A stretch of 64,000 nt of DNA, from the NCBI RefSeq assembly GCF_000011205.1, contig NC_003106.2, forward strand, positions 186,001-250,000, written 5' to 3'. Both the position numbers and the translations under genes were made by a program. Below are positions 1-5,693 of the stretch, piece after piece. This DNA is from Sulfurisphaera tokodaii str. 7. Lineage in GTDB: Archaea > Thermoproteota > Thermoprotei_A > Sulfolobales > Sulfolobaceae. The first letter of the stretch is position 1. Each line of letters starts with the position of its first letter. Below the pieces are notes generated by a model that saw only the letters and a program-made list of their open reading frames with translations, was not told the origin of the DNA and did no database searches.

Positions 1-93
1 GACTTATCCGATAAAGCCGACCTTAATAGGGAGGCTGATTTTCCTAAGGCTATAATATTTCTAACAAGAGATATGTTGAAACTCTATTTATGA
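1..93 (+). CDS. C-terminal end of an unidentified protein (partial)
   Basis: An open frame enters from the left edge and runs 30 codons to TGA at 91-93, ending in hydrophobic then charged residues (FLTRDMLKLYL). It converges on the AbrB-like gene and overlaps its last ten bases. Too little is visible to assign a family; the body of the gene lies outside the window. It could also be chance. Confidence 0.35.
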   Translation, partial: DLSDKADLNREADFPKAIIFLTRDMLKLYL

Positions 94-356
94 TTCAGTT
101 CATCAATTTCTTTTTTTACTTCTTCTGGTAGCATGTTGTAAACGTTTTTCATTTCCTCCCAATTTAAGAGGTGATACCATTTAGCCTTCTTAGCTTTTAC
201 CAGCAAATAGTCCCCGTTTTTTAATTCCAACTCCTTAGCCTTCTCTATGGGGACTGTTATCCTGTAAGTAATATACTCTTTCCCGTTTTTCTTGCTCTTA
301 GTTACGGAAACTTTACTTACAAAAACTAACTCCTTTTCCAATTGTTTACTTTCCAT
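84..356 (-). CDS. AbrB/SpoVT-like small DNA-binding protein
   Basis: About 90 residues. The N-terminal half (KVSVTKSKKNGKEYITYRITVPIEKAKEL, then GDYLLVKAKK) has the strand pattern of the AbrB/MazE swapped-hairpin fold: a beta hairpin, an IPxxxAxxL-type turn and a GD-hydrophobic strand. Such proteins are usually antitoxins or transition-state regulators; no clear toxin partner is next to it. ATG 356 is preferred over GTG 365 because it lies about 27 bases from the TATA element at 379-388, giving a leaderless message. It is divergent from the winged-helix gene at 419. Family call is fairly good, function is inferred. Confidence 0.7.
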   Translation of the reverse strand: MESKQLEKELVFVSKVSVTKSKKNGKEYITYRITVPIEKAKELELKNGDYLLVKAKKAKWYHLLNWEEMKNVYNMLPEEVKKEIDELNHK

Positions 357-378
357 GATTATCACTTTCTGGTGAAAA

Positions 379-388
379 CTTATAAATC
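379..388. promoter_or_regulatory. Shared divergent TATA element
   Basis: The sequence CTTATAAATC reads as a TATA box on the plus strand (about 26 bases before the 410 region, ATG at 419) and as GATTTATAAG on the minus strand (about 27 bases before ATG 356). A single near-symmetric element could therefore serve both divergent genes. Confidence 0.5.
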
Positions 389-418
389 TTGTTATGAATA
401 AAATGATTCTGGCAGAAA

Positions 419-700
419 ATGTCTAAATGCAGTATCGAGATACTTGATGCAATACTAGTAGCAGTTTACGATGCTACCAACGGTTCATTATCAGCTCACA
501 TCCCTTTAGAAGCAGTATTGAGGAGGTTTCCAGGGCATTTAAGAGGAGATGTAAGGAGGTGTATTAAAGAACTGATCAAAAGAGGACTAATTACATTACA
601 CCCTACTAGAGGATCTACTACTTATCAATTAACTCAGAGAGGGTTAGAATGCTCAACTAAACTAATTAAAGGAGAGATCTCGTCAGTAGAAGAATGTTAA
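419..700 (+). CDS. Small winged-helix regulator
   Basis: 93 residues. The layout is helix, helix, recognition helix and wing: DVRRCIKELIKRGLITLHP followed by STTYQLTQRGLECSTK, typical of MarR/PadR-like winged helices in Sulfolobales plasmids and viruses. It has no effector domain. The palindrome GTATCGAGATAC sits just inside its own start (432-443), and the same site recurs at the promoter downstream (751-762), suggesting that it represses itself and the downstream unit. That link is inference. The gene lies in the accessory segment next to an AbrB-like gene. Confidence 0.7.
   Translation: MSKCSIEILDAILVAVYDATNGSLSAHIPLEAVLRRFPGHLRGDVRRCIKELIKRGLITLHPTRGSTTYQLTQRGLECSTKLIKGEISSVEEC
432..443. 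promoter_or_regulatory. Candidate operator, GTATCGAGATAC
   Basis: A 12-bp near-palindrome with arms GTATC and GATAC, five codons into the winged-helix gene and about 25 bases after its expected transcription start. The identical sequence in the other orientation occurs at 751-762, and a related TTCGAGATA lies at 711-720. Confidence 0.45.
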
Positions 701-720
701 TTGTCCCGATATTCGAGATA

Positions 721-737
721 GAAAAATTTTTAAATAG
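721..737 (+). promoter_or_regulatory. Strong BRE/TATA promoter
   Basis: GAAAAATTTTTAAATAG is a near-ideal Sulfolobus BRE plus TATA box. Expected initiation is near 758-762, inside the operator copy at 751-762. The half-site TTCGAGATA at 712-720 lies directly upstream, so a bound repressor would flank the box on both sides. Confidence 0.6.
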
Positions 738-750
738 GAACTAATATATC

Positions 751-762
751 GTATCTCGATAC
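751..762. promoter_or_regulatory. Candidate operator, second copy (GTATCTCGATAC)
   Basis: Exact reverse complement of the site at 432-443. It covers the expected initiation point of the 721-737 promoter, where a bound regulator would block transcription. Confidence 0.45.
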
Positions 763-765
763 AAA

Positions 766-852
766 ATGATTTCCACACAAATCCCCAAAAGTTATGTAAA
801 AAGTGTTTCCGTTTTTTACACCAGTGTCGAGAACAATTTCATTCATTTGTAA
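766..852 (+). CDS. Possible 28-residue micro-protein
   Basis: ATG 766 starts a 28-codon frame a few bases after the predicted transcription start of the strong 721-737 promoter, so it would be translated leaderlessly. The product begins MISTQIPKSYVKSV and resembles no family I know. It may instead be the surviving 5' end of a decayed gene. Support is positional only. Confidence 0.3.
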   Translation: MISTQIPKSYVKSVSVFYTSVENNFIHL

Positions 853-1018
853 TTTATTCAAAATTACCTTAAATCCCTCTTCCTTTTAAACACTTTAATT
901 ATACAATAAAAATTCAAATAGAGATTAAAATTGTAACGCCTTTTACTATCAGTAAAGAGATCCGACGATAAATTGAAACTAAATTTACACTTTATATAAT
1001 TTATATCAAATTAAAAAT

Positions 1019-1165
1019 ATTGTTGTCCACACTGGGAAATGGAGGAGGTTCGCTTTAGCCCACTATAGGTATGATAACCCCGCAGTAAATGGTTTAGCAA
1101 TCTTTGCCGGTTTTCTGCTTCTGCTAATCGCATATTACATTAATAATTTCTATTATTATTTCTAA
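1019..1165 (+). pseudogene. Small one-TM protein frame without a standard start codon
   Basis: The frame gives a basic N-terminus (GKWRRFALAHYRYDNPAV) followed by a hydrophobic stretch NGLAIFAGFLLLLIAYYI and an aromatic tail ending at TAA 1163-1165. It looks like a real small membrane protein, and a TATA-like run (991-1000) lies upstream at the right distance. No ATG, GTG or TTG is in frame; the nearest candidates are ATT 1019 or a lost start at ACT 1031. It is either a recent relic or uses an unusual start. No gene family is recognised. Confidence 0.35.
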
Positions 1166-1177
1166 TGAAATAATAAT
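1152..1177. repeat. Perfect inverted repeat, 11-bp arms, copy 1
   Basis: Arms ATTATTATTTC and GAAATAATAAT around a TAAT centre. The core (ATTATTTC, TAAT, GAAATAAT) recurs identically at 2561-2580. In both places an identical 17-base promoter element follows, 21 bases away here and 10 bases away in the second copy. Likely an operator or factor-binding site. Confidence 0.6.
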
Positions 1178-1195
1178 TATGTGAAGTTAAAAAAC

Positions 1196-1212
1196 AGAAA
1201 GATTTTTAAATA
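1196..1212 (+). promoter_or_regulatory. BRE/TATA promoter of the C/D guide RNA
   Basis: AGAAAGATTTTTAAATA is a strong Sulfolobus promoter, identical to that at 2591-2607. Initiation about 26 bases after the box centre falls at 1233-1236, where the RNA stem begins. Confidence 0.65.
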
Positions 1213-1234
1213 TGTTTTTATAGAATTAGAAATC

Positions 1235-1312
1235 GGGGATGAGGGGATGATGAGCACGACACGAGTTGACCTATGATAGGGCATCGTTGCTCTGACCTGA
1301 CCCCCCCATCCC
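1235..1312 (+). ncRNA. C/D-box guide RNA with extended terminal stem
   Basis: Seen in order: C box ATGATGA (1247-1253), a 12-nt guide, D' box TTGA (1266-1269), a 3-nt spacer, C' box ATGATAG (1273-1279), a 12-nt guide, and D box CTGA (1292-1295). Both guides have exactly the 12-nt length usual for archaeal C/D RNAs. A second CTGA at 1297-1300 abuts an extended stem: 1236-1241 pairs with 1307-1312 and 1243-1246 with 1301-1304. Guide 1 is complementary to CTCGTGTCGTGC, guide 2 to a segment containing GCAACGA; both resemble neighbouring conserved parts of 16S rRNA as I remember it. It likely directs 2'-O-methylation with fibrillarin, Nop5 and L7Ae. Confidence 0.8.
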
Positions 1313-1352
1313 TAATTTAATCTTATCCTCCTAACTATTAAGCTTTCTTCTC

Positions 1353-1447
1353 ATTGAATTTTGAAAAACTGTATTGAATATACTAAATACGCAAGTGTTG
1401 GATCCCAGAGTAAAATGATGCGAGAGAGAAATTGAAATAACTCCCAG
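1353..1447. repeat. Tail repeat, copy 1 (conserved ends, variable centre)
   Basis: Starts with ATTGAATTTTGAAAAA (1353-1368) and ends with ATTGAAATAACTCCCAG (1431-1447). The same two ends occur at 3103-3118 and 3171-3188 with an unrelated middle of about ten bases less. One copy follows the guide RNA, the other the toxin gene. Nature unknown. Confidence 0.45.
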
Positions 1448-1465
1448 CTTAACGTTCAAAAATTA

Positions 1466-1617
1466 GCTTATTATTCTTTCGATGCTTTTTATATCGTCCT
1501 TAACCCACACGATTTTTAGAATAACACTATCACTCTGAAGTTTGAAAGTAGTGAGTCCAGCACTTTATCTAGTTGGAAGTAGACCTTTAGTGGCTTTGTA
1601 AAGTAGTTGATATTCTT
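1466..1617 (-). pseudogene. Decayed coding relic
   Basis: On the minus strand a protein-like frame (NYFTKPLKVYFQLDKVL) breaks at a stop near 1518, and a second frame gives SDSVILKIVWVKDDIKSIER. The two pieces read like one short regulatory or nuclease-type protein broken by a frameshift. No family is recognised. It lies just downstream of the PD-(D/E)XK gene on the same strand and could be its old neighbour. Confidence 0.3.
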
Positions 1618-1640
1618 TATCCTCTCATTTTTTCTTCAAT

Positions 1641-1654
1641 GAATATAATAGTCT
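1641..1654. repeat. 14-bp direct repeat, left copy
   Basis: GAATATAATAGTCT is repeated exactly at 2382-2395. The pair brackets the PD-(D/E)XK gene with small margins on both sides, as an inserted cassette or a target-site duplication would. Confidence 0.4.
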
Positions 1655-1663
1655 ATATTAAGC

Positions 1664-2350
1664 TTATGATTTGCTGGAATTTTTTGCTAAAACATTTAGA
1701 AGATCTTCGTATTTTACGTAATAACTAAGTATCATTAGTGAGTTTACCTTGTTGAGCACCTCATTTATCTCATTACATAATTCTTTATTCTTTCTGCATA
1801 TTCCATCATCTAAAAGAAATATTCCGGCATCTTTACAGACTTCATATTTCTTCAAAGTGTTCAATATAACTATTTTCCTTTTGAGATCTTCTACTATATT
1901 CCATGTGGTCGGAAAATAATGATAATATTTAAATTCTATACAGTAAAGAAAAGGTGGCTCGTCTTCGGTAACAATTAGGTCTATTTCAGGGAGCCATGTT
2001 CTTTTCATACTAAGATCCTTCCTTAGGGCGATAACTGCCTTACTCAATCTTTCGTAAAAGCTCGTTATAACGCTGAAATTCTCCGGTTTCAACTTATAGC
2101 TTATATGCAGATGGACATCAGACGTATTCTTCAGCTTTTGTAAAAGTATGTGAGAAAATATCATAACGAGATCTTGTTCATGCCATATATGGCCCCACAA
2201 ACCATAAGCCTTTTCAAGAAGACTCAATTTCTTGTCATGATCATCCTCCATTCTCATCAAATCGACCAATCTATCCCAATACCTACACCTTTCAATATAC
2301 CAAATTATAGTATCGTTCCATACTTTTGCTAGTACTTCACGATTTAACAT
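1664..2350 (-). CDS. PD-(D/E)XK nuclease-like protein
   Basis: 228 residues. The centre contains WLPEIDLIVTEDEPP followed by FLYCIEFKYY: the E-x-D ... E-x-K arrangement with a strand-turn-strand that marks the PD-(D/E)XK nuclease core. An upstream helix with HEQDLV could supply the extra acidic residue. The N-terminal 100 residues are helical. Many such stand-alone proteins of archaeal elements act in defence or DNA processing; the substrate here cannot be named. The gene stands alone between 14-bp direct repeats in the accessory region. ATG 2350 is the first start. The family call rests on the motif alone. Confidence 0.6.
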   Translation of the reverse strand: MLNREVLAKVWNDTIIWYIERCRYWDRLVDLMRMEDDHDKKLSLLEKAYGLWGHIWHEQDLVMIFSHILLQKLKNTSDVHLHISYKLKPENFSVITSFYERLSKAVIALRKDLSMKRTWLPEIDLIVTEDEPPFLYCIEFKYYHYFPTTWNIVEDLKRKIVILNTLKKYEVCKDAGIFLLDDGICRKNKELCNEINEVLNKVNSLMILSYYVKYEDLLNVLAKNSSKS

Positions 2351-2381
2351 CCCTTTACCCTTAATGTAACATGTACTCGAC

Positions 2382-2395
2382 GAATATAATAGTCT
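2382..2395. repeat. 14-bp direct repeat, right copy
   Basis: Second exact copy of GAATATAATAGTCT; see the left copy at 1641-1654. Confidence 0.4.
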
Positions 2396-2408
2396 TTGGA
2401 TTTATAGC

Positions 2409-2537
2409 ATGATTTCACCGAGAACATCGATTCAGAGATCCAGTGACTCTGTGAAAATCTATCTATGTGATTCAAGATGTAAGGAGTACTTTTCTGACTT
2501 AGGTATTTCCGAAAAAGAGATTAAGCTTTTTGGATAA
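2409..2537 (+). CDS. Possible 42-residue protein or fragment
   Basis: ATG 2409 to TAA 2537. The composition is protein-like in its second half (VKIYLCDSRCKEYFSDLGIS), with two cysteines four residues apart, but there is no clear promoter or binding site and no family match. It lies between the nuclease cassette and the toxin promoter. A fragment of a lost gene is as likely as a real gene. Confidence 0.25.
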   Translation: MISPRTSIQRSSDSVKIYLCDSRCKEYFSDLGISEKEIKLFG

Positions 2538-2559
2538 GCGATTTTACTATTTATTTAGT

Positions 2560-2581
2560 TATTATTTCTAATGAAATAATA
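2560..2581. repeat. Inverted repeat, copy 2
   Basis: Nine-bp arms around TAAT, with a core identical to the 1155-1174 palindrome. It ends 10 bases before the promoter element, versus 21 in copy 1; the 11-base difference is one helical turn, so a bound protein would keep its face relative to TBP. Confidence 0.6.
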
Positions 2582-2590
2582 TACGATAAG

Positions 2591-2607
2591 AGAAAGATTT
2601 TTAAATA
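2591..2607 (+). promoter_or_regulatory. Promoter of the RelE-like toxin gene
   Basis: AGAAAGATTTTTAAATA, identical to 1196-1212. Predicted initiation near 2628 coincides with the GTG start at 2629, making a leaderless message. Confidence 0.65.
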
Positions 2608-2628
2608 AGCTTATCTTTTTATCTTATT

Positions 2629-2937
2629 GTGGTTTGTGAGAAGTGGATTTTCAGATTTTTAGTTAAGGGTGAGATGGATAGAAAAGAGTTTATAGAATGG
2701 TTGAAAAGGAATTTTCCTCAATCGAAACTTCTAAGGCTTATTCTTGAAAAATTGGAGTTAATAAATGAAGATCCATTTAAGTACGCTAGGGAGAAGCTTG
2801 GAATAGATAAATACGGAAACCCAATGTTCTCAATAGAAGTTACTGGAGATATAAGGATACTTTACAGTGTGGATTCAAAAAATTGTGTAGTTTTTATTTG
2901 GGAGATCGGATCTCATAAGAAGGTTTATGGGCGTTAG
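2629..2937 (+). CDS. RelE/ParE-superfamily toxin-like protein
   Basis: 102 residues. It has a first beta strand (EKWIFRFLV), two helices (RKEFIEWLKRNFP and KLLRLILEKLELI), then GNPMFSIEVTGDIRILYSV and a closing VVFIWEIGSHKKVYGR, the strand order and the GH-K-xVY ending of RelE-type mRNA interferases. GTG 2629 is chosen because it matches the promoter; ATG 2674 would remove the first strand. No antitoxin lies in the usual same-strand position. The only candidate is a small acidic frame on the other strand overlapping its 3' end. Toxicity is inferred from the fold. Confidence 0.7.
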   Translation: MVCEKWIFRFLVKGEMDRKEFIEWLKRNFPQSKLLRLILEKLELINEDPFKYAREKLGIDKYGNPMFSIEVTGDIRILYSVDSKNCVVFIWEIGSHKKVYGR

Positions 2938-3046
2938 CCTTCTCCTCCTCTTCAATTTGTTTAATAGCCTCCTCAAATACTTCCCTTAATTCATTAAAGT
3001 CACTGAATTCAACAAAAGTGTCTTCTCCTTTCTTCACAGTCTTCAT
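2894..3046 (-). CDS. Possible small acidic protein (convergent antitoxin candidate)
   Basis: 50 codons from ATG 3046. The product (MKTVKKGEDTFVEFSDFNEL, then an acidic helix with IEEEEK) has the size and charge of a type II antitoxin: a short beta segment followed by an amphipathic acidic helix able to cover a RelE-type toxin. It overlaps the last 44 bases of the toxin gene in the opposite direction. A weak TATA-like GTTTATAC precedes the start. Convergent toxin-antitoxin layouts are rare, so the role is speculative. Confidence 0.4.
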   Translation of the reverse strand: MKTVKKGEDTFVEFSDFNELREVFEEAIKQIEEEEKANAHKPSYEIRSPK

Positions 3047-3102
3047 ATGTATAAACTTCTCACAGAGGTTATTAAAGCAATATGCTGATTGAATTTTTCC
3101 TT

Positions 3103-3188
3103 ATTGAATTTTGAAAAAATGGACTAACAGAGTAGATATACACTAGTCGTCAAATTTTGTTGTAAGAAAAATTGAAATAACTCCCCAG
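3103..3188. repeat. Tail repeat, copy 2
   Basis: Same ends as 1353-1447: ATTGAATTTTGAAAAA at 3103-3118 and ATTGAAATAACTCCCCAG at 3171-3188. The centre is unrelated and about ten bases shorter. Between here and 3311 I see a TATA-like GGTATAAAAA at 3256-3265 and a small hairpin (CTCCC/GGGAG, 3300-3313), but no gene. Confidence 0.45.
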
Positions 3189-3511
3189 TTTAATGAGAAG
3201 AAATAAGTAGACTAGGAAAAAGGTTACGGTGGAGAAGAGGGAGTGTGGAGCTTCTGGTATAAAAACCTTTCCATCGAAAATCAAGCATAGTCCCCACTAC
3301 TCCCACGGGGGAGCGTCCAATCCGTAATTAATGTAAATAACTAAATAAAGTAAAAAGTTATAAAAAACGTTTGCTCAGAATTAAATTCACTTAATTACTA
3401 AGAGTGAAGTAATATAAAATCAATTTATTAAAAGCAATTACAAATAATCTCGCAATTTTCGATAACCCAAGCTGAGAGAATTTTTCTAACATGCTTTCAC
3501 ACAGAGTTTTT

Positions 3512-4448
3512 CTAGTGTAAGACTCGCCTCTTCCTAAGAGCCCTAAACCGCTGAATACTATAAGCTAAACCTACGAGATTAGCAAAAGTATTCAACACCT
3601 CTAAACTCCTAGCATAACACCTCATGTGCTCCTTAAGAAAAATCCCAAAGAACTCAACACCACTCCTCAAAACCTCCAAACCCCTCCTAATTACCTTACC
3701 CCTCTCCACAAGCGTAACCACATTAGGCACAATAGGAGACCTCGAATCAGAAACATTAGCCAAAACCAACTCAACCTTAGATACCATAAGGGTTTTAGAA
3801 GAAACCTCAGCAAAACACTTCCCCCCAAACCAAGCCTTACCCCACTTCCTACCTTCACGCTCCCTAACAGTATAATCCCTAGGGAAATGAGAGAAAAGCT
3901 CCTCCCTCTTTCCCTCATCAAGTGAGGCTAGCACCTCATGAGGCTTCCTCTTAGAATCAATCTCCCTCAAATCAAGCAATAACTTCTCAATATGAGTCTC
4001 AATACTCTTCTTACCATTAGGTAACTCAACGGGAAAACTATCAAGTAACCTTATATCCCTTCCAAACTCAGCTAGTAGATGGTGTGTTGGGAGTTGTTCC
4101 TCTTCAACGAGTGACTCCAACTTGAATACCTTGAGGAGTAGGTCCTTTATTCTGTCACTAAACTTGTGGACGAACCAGTGTAGTGAGGACTTTGATGGGA
4201 TCTCTTTAACTTTGAGGAAACGCTTTACCATTGGTAGCTGCAAGTTCAATTGTCCCCCTATAAGACTCTTTATAGAGTACCATAACAATCAGCATCTTCA
4301 AGTAAGTCAAGGGGTCATATTCAGTGAACTTGAAACCCTCAAACTCCCTTCTGATCACCAGCTCTTTCAAGATCTCCTCGCAATCCAAAAGATATTTACT
4401 CTTCCAACCCAATTGGGGGATTACGCTTTGGTAAATCTCAATTCCCAT
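3512..4448 (-). pseudogene. Transposase, frameshifted
   Basis: Two overlapping minus-strand frames make one protein. Frame 1 (4448 down to 4206) begins MGIEIYQSVIPQLGWKSKYL and covers the N-terminal helical domain with LIVMVLYKESYRGTIELA. Frame 2 (to 3512) continues VKRFLKVKEIPSKSSLHWFV and has candidate catalytic acids: LLDSFPVELP, then LVERGKVIRRGLEVLRSG and FFGIFLKEHMR. A one-base shift near 4230-4260 separates the halves. I see no A6G-type slippery run, so a disabling mutation is likelier than programmed frameshifting. The C-terminal half is intact. Confidence 0.65.
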
Positions 4449-4472
4449 TGTATAACCTAGGCGTAATCCCCC
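4415..4472 (-). repeat. Inverted repeat enclosing the transposase start codon
   Basis: GGGGGATTACGC (4415-4426) and GCGTAATCCCCC (4461-4472) are perfect 12-base complements. The transposase ATG (4446-4448) lies in the 34-base loop. In a transcript through this region the start codon and first codons would be held in a hairpin, a known way for insertion sequences to silence read-through transcripts. CCAATTGGG also occurs twice just outside or overlapping the arms (4409-4417, 4484-4492). Confidence 0.6.
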
Positions 4473-4564
4473 TTAAGTATTATCCAATTGGGTTCTGTAA
4501 TTCTTGCTTTTACTATAAAAATTTGTTAATAAAGTAAATTACGTTAATTACACATTGGACACTC

Positions 4565-5091
4565 TCTCGGGTGAAAGTGAGAAGCCTAAGTCCCTCATAG
4601 CGTATTTTATATGCCTCAGTCTTTCTTCTCTAGTTACTTTACTCTTCTGTTCCAGGGTTTTTCAAACAGTTTTAGATCCTCTTCAGTAACTACGTAACTA
4701 TTCGTATTCTGTCTGACATAATCTCCTTAGAACCTATTCAACATCATGAATAACAGAGATCGGAACTGAGGATCCTCTACAGCAGTATTCACTACTTTTA
4801 GTATGTCGTTTATGTCAGCCTTCTCTATATCTTCTTTCCGTATAATATCCTCGCAATCTCATCTGGTGCCAAAAATTGTAGCACTTTCTCCATTACTTCT
4901 TTAGGTATTTCCCTCAACCCTTTCTTATACCTCCAACTTGAAGCTTTCGAAATCCCTAACTGTTCATACGTTATCCCTTTTTCTTCAGTTGTATAAATGA
5001 ATAATCGAATTTTTTGCTCATTTGTGAGTTTATCTAAATCTAAAATTGGCATATCATTAGTTTCCAGTCTGGGTTTTAAGATGGTTTCCAA
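4565..5091 (-). pseudogene. pNOB8-type tyrosine integrase, N-terminal relic
   Basis: The first 88 residues are intact (LTNEQKIRLFIYTTEEKGIT, SKASSWRYKKGLREIPKEV, LAPDEIARILYGKK), a pattern I recall from pNOB8/pARN-type Sulfolobus integrases. A frameshift near 4825 is followed in another frame by EKADINDILKVVNTAVEDPQ, then an in-frame TAA where a Leu is expected, a second frameshift near 4650, and TREERLRHIKYAMRDLGFSL. The catalytic C-terminal half is missing; the insertion sequence begins where it stops. The gene lies beside tRNA-Glu(UUC), a typical target of this integrase type, so it marks one end of an old integrated plasmid. Confidence 0.75.
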
Positions 5092-5161
5092 TTTTTCCTA
5101 GATGGTTTCCGACCTAAGCCATAACCTCTCATCTGATCTTTCAATTTAATTAAAAATTAGT

Positions 5162-5251
5162 GCCGCGGCCGGGATTTGAACCCGGGTCACGGGCTCGAAA
5201 GGCCCGCATACTTTCGGCGCAGCGTGCTTGACCGGGCTATACTACCGCGGC
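5162..5251 (-). tRNA. tRNA-Glu(UUC) with an intron in the D arm
   Basis: Acceptor GCCGCGG/CCGCGGC, T arm CCGGGTTCAAATCCCGG, anticodon stem CGGGC/GCCCG with loop CTTTCGA give anticodon UUC. Removing 16 bases (5212-5227) restores a 74-nt molecule with a normal D arm, so the intron lies near the 3' side of the D loop instead of at position 37/38. Non-canonical introns are known in crenarchaeal tRNAs. The 3' end faces the integrase relic and is the likely attachment site. Confidence 0.9.
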
Positions 5252-5316
5252 GTCTCGTAGTAAAAATAAGACGTAGGTAATATTTAAGATTAACTAATAA
5301 AAGGAGAAAAATGGTT

Positions 5317-5643
<327 letters not shown>

Positions 5644-5693
5644 TTACTAAATTGCAATGCTTTAAAATATTTTAATCCCCTAATATATTCGGG

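Larger units (their letters stand above)
3311..4564 (-). mobile_element. Insertion sequence of about 1.25 kb with terminal inverted repeats
   Basis: The left end begins GAGCGTCCAATCCGTAATTA and the right end, read on the minus strand, begins GAGTGTCCAATGTGTAATTA; about 21 of 26 bases agree. The interior carries one DDE-type transposase frame on the minus strand, split by a frameshift. Length and layout suit an ISC-type Sulfolobus element of the IS4/IS5 or ISH3 type; the family could not be settled by eye. It sits beside the integrase relic and seems to have truncated it. No clear target duplication is seen. 3337-3511 is non-coding end sequence. Confidence 0.65.

Noticed and set aside
1353-3188. 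CRISPR remnant
   Set aside because: The motifs near 1353, 1431, 3103 and 3171 are not identical repeats at regular spacing; no CRISPR array was found anywhere in the window.
3300-3313. Hairpin CTCCC/GGGAG as an IS200/IS605-type end or omega RNA
   Set aside because: Only five base pairs, overlaps the left end of another insertion sequence, and no TnpA or TnpB sequence is nearby.
3624-3925. Long plus-strand frames opposite the transposase
   Set aside because: They are antisense shadows of the transposase gene; composition (Pro/Leu/Thr-rich runs) is not protein-like and no start signals precede them.
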